Shown: positions 50,670-61,827 of the stretch, one piece after another
How the letters are laid out: each line of letters starts with the position of its first letter
Position numbering within the stretch: position 1 is the stretch's first letter
DNA from: Closterium sp. NIES-65
Taxonomy: Eukaryota > Streptophyta > Zygnematophyceae > Desmidiales > Closteriaceae
Assembly: GCA_948144175.1 (NCBI GenBank)
Contig: CANXME010002127.1
Coordinates: 1,612,001-1,676,000 of the forward strand
Length of the DNA: 64,000 nucleotides
Direction: 5' to 3'
The notes under the pieces: generated by a model
The model's database searches: none
What the model saw: only the letters and a program-made list of their open reading frames with translations
Told to the model about the DNA's origin: nothing
Position numbers and translations under genes: made by a program

Positions 50670-51226
50670 CACAGTGCTCAAGGAGACACCCTCCTTCAAA
50701 CCCTACTCCACACCTATTCCTCTCTTGGAAGCTGAATTCAAGCTTCACCACTTTTGCCAAGGGTTCGTCCACTGTCCCATCCCATGCTCCACCTTCCCAT
50801 CCGGCACTGTGACTGGCATGTGCGTGCCTTCACTTTGACACAATCTATTGGCTGAAAAATGACTTCAGGAAACAGGGGTGCGCACCATAATTTCGGAATA
50901 GAAGTACTATTGTGACATCATCAACCCACTCACCAACAAGGTCTTAGCTCGCTTCACCCTCAACAGTAGCGATCTCTACACGTTGCGTATATCCATCCCA
51001 CATGTGTCTACTACCCAGGCACAGGCTACTATTACACCATGCTCATGCCGCAGTTTCGCCAATCCGACCATCCTCTACCACCATCGACTCGGGCACCCAA
51101 ACTTCCGCACGCTTGCTGACATGGCCTCCAAGAAGCTTCTTCTTGGCCTACAAGCCTCACTTCCTCCACCACCTGACTCCCCCGCTCTGACATGCCTTGA
51201 CCAAGGTGTGGTTGCGAGATAAATGG
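50670..51226 (+). pseudogene. Old copia protease end and pre-integrase
   Basis: Downstream of the MITE the degenerate protease continues (LKETPSFKPYSTPIPLLEAE). At 50983-51222 the pre-integrase region reads ILYHHRLGHPNFRTLADMAS then KKLLLGLQ and LTCLDQGV. It ends at a stop near 51220. Confidence 0.7.
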
Positions 51227-51579
51227 AGGCCCAATCATCTTGGCTCACATATGACCAAGACTATTGGACCCTTCGGTCCAAACTTTGCGAGTTGGGGCCA
51301 ATAATGTTGGCCAAGGTCCGAACCAGCCCCCCATTGGCTCTCTCAACATTGTATACCTCCCTCATTCTTAATCTAATCATCCGTTCGTTGTTACACTCCC
51401 GATTTTTCACAATTACGAGTGTCACTTACGGGGATAAGAGGCTGGCTGGCTCACCACAAGCTTTTCTGACTCGTCACAAGCCACGAGCCAGACATATTTT
51501 CTTTTTCAACAACAGCAGCCACAGAATCCGTAGCACAGCAGCCCTTCCACTCTCATATGCCTTCCAATCTTGTGCACCT
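51227..51579. other. No clear feature
   Basis: Possibly rearranged copia sequence (a frame near 51500 reads HEPDIFSFSTTAATESVAQQ), but not assignable with confidence. Confidence 0.3.
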
Positions 51580-51938
51580 TGTTAGAATTTATGTATTATA
51601 GCATGCGAACACTTGTAACTGTACACCAAGAGTGGTGTACAGTTGGGTTGGTTCAGGTTCTAGTTCTGGGTGTATTGCGGGTAGACACTCTAATTGGGGT
51701 GAACCCAAATATCCTAGCTTAGACTTGACTCCAACCTTGTTGGCCAAGTGGGGCAACCAACTTTGGTTGGTTGGCCACCACCCCACTAGGGCTGGTTGGA
51801 TGGTCCTCCCTCCCACTAGCCTACTTGGTCTTGGTGTCTTATGTGCTAGGTTTGGGTTCCTCTCCAACTTTCTCTTCCTTGTATAACCTTGTGCTCTCTT
51901 GAGTTAATCTTAATGATTCTACTTCATAGTTTCTTTCA
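51580..51938 (+). repeat. 5' LTR (359 bp)
   Basis: Bounded by TG and CA and followed directly by the primer-binding site. Contains TTGTATAACCTTGTG near its end. No second copy is present in the window. Confidence 0.75.
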
Positions 51939-52209
51939 TGGTATCAGAGCCTAAGGCAAATGCCACTAGATCCTAGGCCTGATAACAAATTTCCTTCTAC
52001 CTTTTTTTTAACACTACAGCACCTAAGCGAAATCGTCGCGCGGCCTCTCATACCAAGTCGATACCTTGTTCTTAACAAACTCACGGGCCCCTCTGCCTGT
52101 GGCATAACCTCTGCTAGCATCCGCGAGAGCCCCTCTGCTCATCGCGTAACCTCCGCTAGCGGCCGCGCGGGCCCCTGTGCTCGTCGCGTCACCTCTGTTA
52201 GCAGCCGCG

Positions 52210-52990
52210 CGGGTCCCGTTTCTCACCGCGTCACCACTGTCAGCAGTAGTGCGGACCTTTCTACCGTTGCGATTTCACTGCCAGCAGTAGCGCGGACCTT
52301 TCAACCGTCGCAATTTCACTGCCAGCAGTAGCGCGGACCTTTTAACCGTCGCAATTTCACTGCCAGCAGACGCGCGGACCTTTCTACCGTCCCAATTCCA
52401 CTACCAGCAGTCGCGCGGACCCTTCTACCGTCGCGTTTTCCTTGCCAGCAGTCGCGCGGACCTCTCCTAAGGTCGCGTTACCTCTACCGACAGTCCCGCG
52501 GACCCCTTTGACCGTCGCGTCACCCTTTCTAGCGACCGCGCGAACTCCTTTGCCCGTCGCGCTACCTCTGCCAGCACCACGGAGCAGCTGCGCGTCCCTC
52601 CCCACATTGCGCGGCGGCGGAACTGAATAGCAGCAGCAACGGCGGAGCTGAACAGCAGCAGCAGCGGCTGAGCTGAAAAGCAGCAGCAGCGGCGGAGCTG
52701 AACAGCAGCAGCAGCGGCGGAGTTGAACAGCAGCGGCGGAGCTGAACAGCAGCAGCACCGGCGGAGCTGAACAGCAGCAGCAGCGGCGGAGCCTAACAGC
52801 AACAGCAGCGGCGGAGCTGAACAGCAGCAGCAGCGGCGGAGCTGAACAGCAGCAGCAGCGGCGGAGCTAAAAAGCAGCAGCAGCGGAGGAGCTGAACAGC
52901 AGCAGCAGCGGCGGAGCTGAACAGCAGCAGCAGCGGCGGAGCTGAACAGCAGCAGCAGCAGCAGCGGAGCTGAGCAGCAGCAGCAGCGGC
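52210..52990 (+). repeat. Leader tandem repeats
   Basis: First, units with GCGCGGACCTTT.TACCGTC (about 35-45 bp, 52240-52530), then GCGGAGCTGAACAGCAGCAG units of about 27 bp (52615-52990). Poly-Leu/Cys frames on the minus strand come from the AGC repeat. Confidence 0.88.
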
Positions 52991-53009
52991 GGCAGCAGGA
53001 GCGACACTC

Positions 53010-54200
53010 ATGGCGACTGACACTGTGCCTATTCACACCGGCTCCATCGTTTGCCTAGAGGTCCAGGACGGCACTACCGCACTGAATTGGCACCGTTTCT
53101 TACAGAGTCTCACCGGCGTCCTCGGCTCCACCATTATTGGCGGTGTCAACCTCCACTCCGTTGTCTTTGCCGAACCGGATGGCCTTGAGCCCAAGCCACC
53201 TCCCCTCCTTGGTCTTGAACCTCCTCCTCCACTACCCTATCCTGTCGAAGCACCTCGCCCGCCCGATCTCCCTCGCCTCGTTTCTAACACCACCACCAAT
53301 TCCTCGCGCCTCACCACCTACGCGAAGGAGGTAGCGACACACACACGACTGGTAGATACCCACAAGGCAGCCCTTGCTGCTCACACCACGGCTGCAGCCC
53401 TTCATGCGAAGTACACTGTTGATAAGACGTCATACACATCCCAGCTGACTGATTTCCATACTCGCCATGCCGCGTGGTGCATTGCCGACACTCAGGCTAT
53501 TGGCCTCATCAACTCCTGCATCCCGACCTTGCTGCAGAGCGAGCTTGACGCCACTTCCTCTGCAGTTCTCTGGCGCGCCCTCAATGATTTGTATGACCGT
53601 CGGGACATGGCATCTCTTCATGCCCTGTACCATGACTTCAACGCTATCTCCCTTGACAACTGCACCGGCGCAGCTGACTATACCTGTCGCCTCAACAACA
53701 CGGCTCGGCGTCTTCGGGAGCGTGGGGCCACTATTGACGACCCCCTCCTCATTTGGCGCATCCTCGAGGGACTCACCCCGGCTTATGAGATGCACCGCAT
53801 TGCCTACGACATTGTTCTCTCTCCCCACGCCACAGCTGCCGAAGTCACCACATGGGTCCTTGATACTGAAGCCAAGCTTACCTGCCAGTCCCCCTCCACC
53901 CTCAACTTCACACAGGGACGCGGAGGACGTGGGGGGCGTGGTGGCAAGGGTCGTGGTGGAGGGAGTGCCGGAGGCGGTGGTGGTCGAGGTGGAGGGGCTG
54001 GCAGTGGCACTACAGGTGGGACATCGGGAGGTGATGGGGGTGCTGGTCGTGGTGGACGCTCAGGGGGTTTCCCTCCTTGCTCCTATGTCATTCGACAAGG
54101 CCCCGACAAGGGCCATCGCTGCAACCAAACCACCCATCCTGCTAAAACCTGCTTCAAGGCGCGCACTGAACCACTGAGCTCCTTGGAGCCGATCGAATAG
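53010..54200 (+). pseudogene. Copia gag with an expanded Cys/His knuckle, truncated
   Basis: Includes LEVQDGTTALNWHRFLQSLT, DTQAIGLINSCIPTLLQSEL and ALYHDFNAISLDNCTGAADY, YTCRLNNTARRLRERGATID and LEGLTPAYEMHRIAYDIVLS, a copia gag. A Gly/Arg-rich tract follows, then [20 protein letters not shown] and PAKTC, a knuckle with 13 residues between the first two cysteines. From about 54160 the frame reads antisense gypsy sequence to a stop at 54198. Confidence 0.82.
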
Positions 54201-55634
54201 ATCCTCAATTCGGTAACTGTTCTTCACCGTAATCTTGTTCAAGGCACGATAATCTACGCACATGCGTAATCCTCCGCCCTTCTTGTTAACGAACAAAATT
54301 GGTGCTCCGTAAGGGGATGCACTGGGTTCAATCCATCCTTTTCTGAGGTATTCCTCGATCTGTTGTTTGGCCTCTTCGTACTCAGCTGGACTGAGGCGAT
54401 ACAGAGGTCGAAAGGGTGGAACCTTTCCCGGTTCAACAGGGATGGTGTGACCCACTGCGCGGCCAGGCGGAAGTCCATCAGGGATGGTTTCAAACACTTC
54501 CTTAAATTCCTCTGCTATTATTTGCATCTGAGGAGGGAAATCCTCAATTGCTGGCTCCAAGGCCTAAGCATTCTCAAGCTGTACCACGAACAGTGTATCA
54601 GCTGACTTAACAGAATGCCCGAACTGGTTGGCCAACACACACAGCGCGCTGGGATGTTCAGGCGTCTCTGTTTCAGTGGGCAAAGTATCATTGACTTGCC
54701 ACCGGATTGCCTTTCCGTTCTTGTTGAACGAGACAATGTTGTACTGGAAGTCTAGAATGACTTCGTTGGCTTGCAACCAATTCATGCCCAGGATGAGGTC
54801 GACACCTGACAAAAGTGGTAGGACATACACGCGAACTGTTTCGCTATAGTCCTGTACATTCATGTCGATATGTGTCTGTCCTTTACTTGGAATGACACGA
54901 TCGTCACCCAAGCGGATGGGACATGACAGTCCTACAACAAAGACGTTGTGTTTCGTGACCCAAGTTGCATCAACAAGGGAAACCGACGCGCCTGTATCGA
55001 CGAGAATCCTTGCTTCGTCCCCATTCATGCGTCCAGATAACAGTAGATTCTGTTGGAATCTTGGACGGATGGGACAAGCGACAACAAGTTTAGGAGGTCG
55101 ACAGTACACCCTAAATTTGTTGTGAGCACGTCCAAACCTTTGGGAGCTGGTCCACCAGATGTGGTGCCCTTTGTCCCATGTTGCCATGATATGCCATTCG
55201 TGAAAGCGGCGGAATAACTCTCCTTTCACGATTCGAGTCACCAATCCCACTGACATGAGCGGGTGCTCTTGGACACAACGTTCCACAATATCCATGATTG
55301 CTGGCAACTCGTTGAACGAGCAAGAGATGATTGAAAACTTATCTCTCAAGGATTCAATTGAGATGTTTTCAAGTGGGTACGATCGAGCTTTAAAAACAGA
55401 TTTTTCATTAATAGAAGAGGCATACAAACAAGCGATTTTGCATGATGCAAGCTTCTCTAGCTTTAGCAAATCCTCATCACAAAGGACATAAGCCTCATCT
55501 ACTCGATCTCGCTCACCAACTAGGTACCCACCCCCTAGTTGGACTTCGGAAAATCCTTCGGGCCCGAAGGGCCAGATGCATCCGGCTTCTTGCCCTGGTT
55601 GGGCTTGCCGGAGTTCTTGACGGACTTCCTCCAA
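54160..55634 (-). pseudogene. Gypsy protease and RT N-terminus
   Basis: The frame 54564-55634 includes the protease ARILVDTGASVSLVDATWV and PLLSGVDLILGMNWLQANEV. TAG at 54564 interrupts the frame, which then continues in phase: [40 protein letters not shown] and [20 protein letters not shown] to AQWFSA, the fingers of a Ty3/gypsy RT. The palm with the catalytic box is absent. Confidence 0.85.
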
Positions 55635-56344
55635 CGGCAGTGATAGGACTTGTGGCCGAGCTTGCCACGGATGCGGCAGCCCGCCGGGGGCTTATCCTCA
55701 TCTTGAGGATCCTTGGCAGGCCCACCATGGGCCCTCTTGGACTGAGTCCCAGAGGATTCCCCCTTCTGCTGATAGGGCCTCTTCCAAGAGCCACCGCCCC
55801 TGTGGGCCTGAGTCCTGCTACCACCCCCCCTAGGGCCTTCGGCACTAGGCTGCTGCTGAGCACGAGCGTGAGTCATGTACGCACGGAAATTCACATCCGT
55901 GTCAATGACCTGCTCCTTGCACTCCTTGTAGGTCCTCCACTGGTGCTCCCCACACACAACATGCACACGCTTGATGTGCTCAGGGAGTCGCTTGAAGAAC
56001 TGGTGGATGACCTCGCTCTTAGGAAGAGCAGTCTTCAGCAGCAATAGAGTTTTCTCAAACTCCTTGGCGTACTCGCGTACAGGCTAGTCACCGCACTGGA
56101 TGTTCTCCAGGCGGCTACGCACCTCGAGCGCCGGGGGCTGACTCATAAATGCCACCAACATGGCAGCTTTGAACTCCTCCCAGCCAAAAGGATGGCCATT
56201 AGCCTCTGGGTGGCGCTTGTTGGGATACACCAACTTGCTCGCACTGTCGTCCAGGGCAAGGGTCGCAGCGACCACGCGAGCCTCGCTACGCACATTGTGG
56301 ATGGACATAAAGTCCTCCGCAATGGAGAGCCAAGTGTCGGAAAC
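55535..56344 (-). pseudogene. Gypsy gag
   Basis: From 56344: TWLSIAEDFMSIHNV, PFGWEEFKAAMLVAFMSQPP, then TAG at 56084, then PVREYAKEFEKTLLLLKTAL and LPEHIKRVHVVCGEHQW. The knuckle is CRIRGKLGHKSYHC (second Cys replaced by Arg). A frame change near 55540 leads to the protease frame. Confidence 0.8.
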
Positions 56345-57178
56345 AAGAAGTGATCAACTAGAAACATTTGGGAGTACACGTATGAGACCCTAGAGAAGTG
56401 TACACCCTAAAGGCTAACCCACTGTAGCCTACAAAACAGAAACATATACAATGTTTGACACACCCCCATAGGCTAAGTGGGGGAGAACAAGAGGTCACAA
56501 GACCAGTCAAGAAAGACAAAGCAAGCTCAGGGTGGATCACAACGTCACCACACACTCTGAGCACAAGCAAGAAGCATATATGTAACACAAGCAACACAGT
56601 GATCTATACCTAGCAAAGCAAGCATGCAGGTATATATATATATATATATATATAGATCATAGTACAGGCAGAGCCTACAACAAGTGAGGAAAAGTGGGCA
56701 CAAGCCCTAGCAAAGTGCAGAAACGCTGATGATCACCAGACTGAAGCGCCTTGGTGAATATATCAGCAGTGTTGGCCTGAGTGGCCACGTAACGCAGACG
56801 AAGCTAACCACGCTGCTGCAACTCTCGAGCCAAAAAGTAACGTAGAGCGATATGCTTCGTTTTGTGCTCCAGTCTGTGCTCCTCACACAAGGCAATGGCG
56901 GCCTTGTTGTCGACGTACAGCACTGGAGGAGAACAAGGCCGCTCTCCCAGGTCGGTCAGCAGGTAGGTGAGCCACCGTTAACTCCTGTGCAGCCATGGCT
57001 GTGGCGTAGATCTCAGCCTCACAACTGGAGCTGAGAACTGAAGACGAACGCGTAGAATGCCATGAAACTGAGCTAGAACCAAGGCTGAAGGTGTAACCCT
57101 GTGACAACCGCTGAGTAGCCTGGTCGTCAACCCAAGAAGCGTCTGAGTGCCCAGTGAGAACAACCGAGGACCTAGTGG
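56345..57178 (-). pseudogene. Copia 3' end (RNase H and LTR), minus strand
   Basis: The LTR at about 56345-56460 (minus: TGTCAAACATTGTATATG... with TAGGCTACAGTGGG) is preceded by a purine tract and by the RNase H frame 56883-57178 (SVVLTGHSDASWVDDQATQR and SQGYTFSLGSSSVSW). It is related to the element at 33193. A TATATA run of about 24 bp lies at 56632-56655. Confidence 0.75.
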
Positions 57179-57725
57179 AACCTGCGTTGATCGGTTTACG
57201 GCCTGTGCTAGGCTCCCTGCGTATGGCACAACACTCTCCGCACCCGCACGACCCTAGTGGCACTTGGTTTCTTCCCGTCGTATGCTGACCGGTCGCTCTT
57301 CATCTCCCGCACCTCAACATGTCTATATCCTAGTCCACGTCGACAATTTGGTCTTTGCCACTCCCCAACAAGAGTGCTCTAGACTCGATGAAAGCCGAAC
57401 TGTAGACGAGGCACACGTGCACTGACCTTGGTGAGCTGCAATGCTATCTTGGCCTGCAGATCACCATGGACAGAGCTGCTTGCACCACTATGCTGACACA
57501 ATCGCATAAGTTGCAGTAGATCCTCAAGAAGTTCTGCCTTCAGTTCTCCCCACTTGCTTCGATCCTAAGCTCACGGCTCCACTTTTGGATGAGTCATTTG
57601 AGCCCAGTGGTCCATACGCAAAGTCGGTGGGTTGTCTCATGTACATGATGACCTACACTAGCCCAAACCTCGCTTTCCCTCTCAGCGTCATGGCTCACTT
57701 TGTTGCAACTGGGAAACACCTACCT
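57179..57725 (+). pseudogene. Copia RT fragment, plus strand
   Basis: Reads VYGL, APCVWHNTLRTRTTLVALGF, then a box PQHVYILVHVDNLVFAT (HVDN for YVDD), and SHVHDDLH-type remnants of the YLMTC segment. It is the RT of a copia like that at 38.9-39.5 kb, but meets the minus-strand RNase H fragment head to head at about 57178, so an inversion or a junction of two copies has occurred. It is cut at 57725 by the gypsy LTR. Confidence 0.7.
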
Positions 57726-57855
57726 TGTGAGGATCTGGTTCAGGAAGGATGATTCTATTGAATGATTCACCTCGGTACAACACGAGGCTATATATAGCCT
57801 CGACACAAGGCCAGTTACCCAGGTGTTACGCGAATGTTCTGGATCATCCTGTACA
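57726..57855 (-). repeat. 3' LTR of gypsy
   Basis: Pair of 63087-63216; the start TGTACAGGATG is more diverged than the rest. Confidence 0.82.
57783..57800. promoter_or_regulatory. Palindromic TATA box in gypsy LTR
   Basis: GAGGCTATATATAGCCTC is a perfect 18-bp palindrome centred on TATATA. The 5' LTR copy at 63145-63162 has one substitution (GAGACTATATATAGCCTC). Probable core promoter of the element. Confidence 0.6.
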
Positions 57856-57881
57856 AATAAAGGTGGTGGTGGCGGGAACTG

Positions 57882-58699
57882 TCATCCCTGGAACTGCTGG
57901 TTGGGGTCCTTGTAGGGCTTCAGTAGCTGAACATGGAAGCATTGTGAAGCTTCCAAGTAGTAGGTAAGCGCAAGCGGAATGTTACTGGTGTCCCCTGTGC
58001 CTCAACGCGAAAAGGACCACAGAAGCGAGGCCGGAGCTTGGACGGAAGGTGAGATAAGTTCAAGTTGCGTGTGTCGAGAAGCACCTGATCTCCGACTGCT
58101 ACTGAGTGATCTTGTCTCTGGCGATCGGCATACTGTTTATGGGAGTTCTGCATCGTGGAAAGACGTCGCTGAGTCTTCTCCCATAGCTGCTGCATGGTGG
58201 TGACGAAGTCATGTGCGGCTTGGACGTGTGCCGGTGTGGTTGGCTGCTCTGGTGTAAGTGGTTCCCGTCCATAGCACAGGAAGAAAGGAGATTTCCCTGT
58301 GGCCGCATGTGACGCGTTGTTGTATCGGTAACTGTGAATCCTAGTGACTGACGTTGTCTTTGCAAGCGGTGTGCAGTAACTTTTCAACCACCTGATTGAG
58401 TCGCTCTGTCTGTCCGTCAGTCTGGGGGTGGTATGTTGAAGACATTGCGAGCTTTGTCCCCAACAAACCCATGAGTTCCCTCCAGAACTTACTGGTAAAT
58501 TGTGGGTCTTTGTCTGAGATGAGTGTAGCGGGGATGCCATGGATGGTGATGAAGCGGTCGAAGAAGAGGCGAGCAGTTGGTTCAGCTGTAGCCGTGGCGT
58601 TGGTCAGGATGAAGTGTCTCATTTTAGAGAACTTGTCGATCACCACGAGTATAGCCTCATGCCCTCGTGAGGTTGAAGGTAGCCCACTGATGAAGTCTA
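57882..58699 (-). pseudogene. Gypsy integrase, C-terminal part
   Basis: The frame from 58646 has RFITIHGIPATLISDKDPQF and AMSSTYHPQTDGQTERLNQV, carrying the second Asp and the Glu of the integrase triad. The overlapping frame 57920-58540 has YNNASHAATGKSPFFLCYGR and SVAVGDQVLLDTRNLNL. After a frame change the end reads FHVQLLKPYKDPNQQFQG with TGA at about 57882. Frame changes near 58400 and 57925 break it. Confidence 0.83.
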
Positions 58700-60033
58700 T
58701 GTGAGAATGTTACTATCTAGCCTGTACTGGGGTGCTCTATAGCGAGTACAACCCTGTTAGGGTTTGCTATATGTATCCCAACTGCTGCTAGTGAAACCCC
58801 TCCTTTCTTCATTTCTCTCTTGCCTAGCTAGCTAAACCCTAGCTATGGCTCCTTACTCTTACCACGATTCTCACATGCTATCAGAGCATCTACGCTCCTG
58901 GCCTGTGGGCCCACCTAGCTGCTTCCGCTGCTACTCTGTCTGTTGCACGCCCCGTGGCGTGCCACTCCTCCTTCCTGCCGGTTTTCTGCCCGCCGTGCGC
59001 CCCGAGGCGCGCTGCGGTTTCCTTCCTTGGGGACCCGCGCGCGGCCCTCGCCCTGCTCGTCGCGGCGCCCTGGGGAACACGCGCGGCCCCCCGCCCCTCA
59101 CGTCGCGGCGCCCTGAGGAGCTGCGCGCGGCCCCTCGTTGCCCTGTGGTGGTGCCCTGGGGGCCGCGCGCCACCCCTGGAGCCGCGCGCGGCCCCTCGCT
59201 GCCCCGTGGTGGCGCCCTGGGGGCCGCGCGCTGTCCCCATTGCCGTCCCCCGCGCTCCTACCCCGTGCCACCCGTTTTAGGGTTTGGGGGTGGGGAGTGT
59301 GGGGGTGACGGTTGTGGGGTTGCCAGTTGTGTGCGCCGTCCCCTGCTCCTCCTCCTCCTCCGTCTCCCGCTGCTGCAGCTGCCGCTCAAGGGGGTGGGTG
59401 TGTGGGAGCCGAAGGAGTGGTGCTAGGGGGGTGACGTGGGAGTGGAGTTAGGGGTTCAGCAGGGGGTGTGTGTCAATGGTGTGGGTCAGTTGGAGGAGGT
59501 TGTGTGGAGGTAGCTGTCGTGTCGCGTGCAGCGCCTGTAGTCCGTCGCCCTTGCTTCGGTAGCCAGTGAGCCTGTTGCACCAGACGCCAGTGGGTCCGTT
59601 GCTCCTGCCGCTCGTCTATAGCCGCGGAGCCAGTCACTCCAGTAGTCCGTCGCCCTTGCCTTGGTAGCCATTGAGTCAGCCGCTCCTGTGCCCGTGCCTC
59701 TGCAGCTTCAGTCGTTGCAACCCATCTTCCCTCCGTCCACAGTACTCTCCTCCTCCTCACTTGCCCTCTGTGATAGCCTCTAGCTTTGCTTGCCATTGTG
59801 AACCTGCTCTATGACTGTGTGCTCTGCTGATTACACCCCACTTTGGCTATGGGGGTGTGTCAGAATGTTATTATCTAGCCTGTAGTGGGGTGCTCTATAG
59901 CGAGTACAACCCTGTTAGGGTTTGCTATATGTATCCTAACTGCTGCTAGTGAAACCCCTCCTTTCTTCATTTCTCTCTTGCCTAGCTAGCTAAACCCTAG
60001 CTATGGCTCCTTACTCTACCCACGATTCTCACA
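58700..60033 (+). mobile_element. Non-autonomous LTR element, TSD GTCTA
   Basis: LTRs 58700-58875 and 59858-60033 (176 bp each) begin TGTGAGAA / TGTCAGAA and end TTCTCACA. GTCTA flanks both sides (58695-58699, 60034-60038). The primer-binding site TGCTATCAGAGC is at 58876 and the purine tract CTATGGGGGTG precedes the 3' LTR. The 982-bp interior has no gag or pol, only a GC-rich leader with tandem repeats (CGCGCGGCCCCTCG, TGGTGGCGCCCTGGGGGC). The ORF from 58845 begins inside the LTR and looks non-functional. It inserted into the gypsy integrase. Confidence 0.9.
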
Positions 60034-61053
60034 GTCTAGGCTGACAACTGGCCATGGTTGCTCCGGTACGGGTAGAGGCTGAAGTAACCCTGCTTATTTC
60101 TGCTTGCTACTCTTCATCCGCTGGCACGTTTTGCATGAGGTGACGAACTGCTGCACGTCTGCTGCCATCCCAGGCCAGTAGTAATACTTCGCTATCCCTG
60201 CTAACGTTTTGTTGCTCCCGAAGTGTCCCGCGTACTGTACGTCGTGAAACTCCTCCAGCAGAATCTGTCGGAGCGGGGCATAGTTCGGTACCCAAATCTT
60301 TCCTGATCCCTCTTACAGCTAAGTCCTTCTCCCACTGTACAGCTTCTGTTTCTCTGCCGTAGTAATCTCTGCGTCCACGGAGTACCCATGTTGGAATAGA
60401 CCCTTGAGCAGAGGGTTCATCCCTTCGAGCTGGATGCCTGCTATATGTCCGAGGCGTCTCAACGCGTCTGCTTTGTTGTGTAGCCCGGGCTTGTGGACGA
60501 TGTCGTAGTGGAAGTGGGTCTCCAAGAAGTCCAACCACCGCACCTGTCGACGTGAGAGTGTCGGCTGCGACTTCAGGTATCTGAGACTGCAGTGGTCAGT
60601 ATAGACTGTAGTCTTGGCTCCCTCTAGGTAAAACCTCCACGCCTTGAAGGCTATGACTAGCTTCCTTGTCATGGATGGGGTAGTTCAGTTCTGTCCGTGT
60701 AACTTCTTACTGCGGTAGGCGAGGGGCTGCAAACCGCGTCCGTGATCCGGCATCACTACTGCTCCGACTGCTTGGTCACTAGCGTCTGCTTCCACCATGT
60801 AGTCCTTGTCTGGGTCCGGTAGGATGAGTATTTGCGCTGTGGTCAGTGCTGTCTGTAGCTGCTCCATGGCTTGCCGTTGAGGAGTACCCCATTTGTAGGG
60901 CGTATGCTTTTTCAGTAGGTCGGTCAGTGGCGCTGCTGTCTTAGCATACTGTGGCACGAACCTACTAGAGTAGTTGGCGAAGCCTAGGAACTGCTGCAAC
61001 TCCTTCACGTTCTCAAGAACATTCCCTATATCCGTCCAGCTTCGCAGCTCCAC
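60034..61053 (-). pseudogene. Gypsy connection, RNase H and integrase zinc region
   Basis: The frame 60685-61053 reads NVKELQQFLGFANYSSRFVP, TPYKWGTPQRQAMEQLQTAL and MVEADASDQAVGAVVM (RNase H start). 60319-60672 has KTTVYTDHCSLRYLKSQPTL and HYDIVHKPGLHNKADALRRL. 60107-60538 overlaps the integrase N-terminal region. Frame changes separate the blocks. Confidence 0.85.
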
Positions 61054-61698
61054 TCGTTTCCCATTGTTGTAAATGCACGTTTTCCGGTTGACCTAGTCGA
61101 TCTCGGGGTTGAACCGCTTCAGAAAATCACGCCCCAGTATGAAATCCAATCCCTTGATGTTCGTGATCGGCAACGTCGGCTTCCACCTCAACGCCCCTAT
61201 CTGTAGCTGCAGTGTTCACTCGTTGTGGATGGGAAGCTTCGTACCGTCCACCATTGTTGCTGCAAACTGGGTCTCTTCTGAGGATTCTCCAATTTTCTCC
61301 AACGTCCTGCGGTCGCACAACGAGTGGGACGCACCACTGTCCACGAGGGCCTGGAGGCGTCGCCCATTGCAGATCACCTCGAGTACTAGTGGTTGTTGCC
61401 GCTCCGAGTAGCTGTAGATGGTGTTGATTAAAGGATCATTGGGTAGACCAAATGTATCATCCCTTGGTCCTGCGCTCGAAGCTGCAGCTTCAATATCAGT
61501 TTTCAACTGAGAAATGTTAGAAGGATTTATCCGAGGCTGATTCAGCTTCTCTTGGGCTTGGAACCTTCCCCTAAACCTTTGCCGTTGTATAGGCTTCATC
61601 TGTGGGGAACAGGGAGCCTTTAAACAGTGCTTTTGGGAGAGAATATTAACTCCTCGGAACGCTCGACCCGTATTAGCGCTTTGGAGTAGGGTCCTCAT
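61054..61698 (-). pseudogene. Gypsy protease, fused to the connection domain
   Basis: 61216-61698 carries VLEVICNGRRLQALVDSGAS then HSLCDRRTLEKIG (D-S-G active site). After a frame change come GLDFILGRDFLKRFNPEID, a TAG, and VNRKTCIYNNGKRVELRSW, which passes straight into the post-RT connection. The whole RT (fingers, palm, YxDD) is missing between them. Confidence 0.82.
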
Positions 61699-61827
61699 AT
61701 TACCCGGTACCGGTTTAATTTCTGACTCTCCCTTAATAACAGCTTGAAAACCACAAGAAATAATATTCTTACTTGTCGGGGTGTACGGCTGGAGTTTCCC
61801 AGTCGGTGCAGGGTCTTATTTCGCGGA

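Larger units (their letters stand above)
42852..51226 (+). mobile_element. Old copia element, split by later insertions
   Basis: A 5' LTR-like segment (42852-43081), the primer-binding site TGGTATCAGAGCC (43082), a repeat-rich leader, and gag (43805-44710). The frame then continues across a younger copia (44761-50256). The bases before it read ...QTPQYI and after it, starting in the GAATT duplication, EFTLDIGATHIV, a degenerate protease. A hAT-type MITE interrupts the protease (50294-50669), and a pre-integrase region follows to about 51225. RT, RNase H and 3' LTR are missing. Confidence 0.75.
51580..54160 (+). mobile_element. Copia truncated after gag
   Basis: 5' LTR 51580-51938 (359 bp, TGTTAGAATTTATG...TTTCTTTCA), primer-binding site TGGTATCAGAGC at 51939, a repeat-filled leader of about 1 kb and a gag frame. 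At about 54160 it breaks off inside gag and joins a minus-strand gypsy RT. Confidence 0.85.
54160..56344 (-). mobile_element. Truncated minus-strand gypsy (gag, protease, RT start)
   Basis: On the minus strand: gag (56344 to about 55540), protease, then the beginning of RT, where it is cut at about 54160 by the copia gag. At the other end it begins abruptly at a copia LTR edge (56345). No LTR of its own was found. Confidence 0.82.

Noticed and set aside
52467..53036. Minus-strand Leu/Ala/Cys-rich ORF
   Set aside because: By-product of the AGC-rich leader repeat opposite the copia gag.
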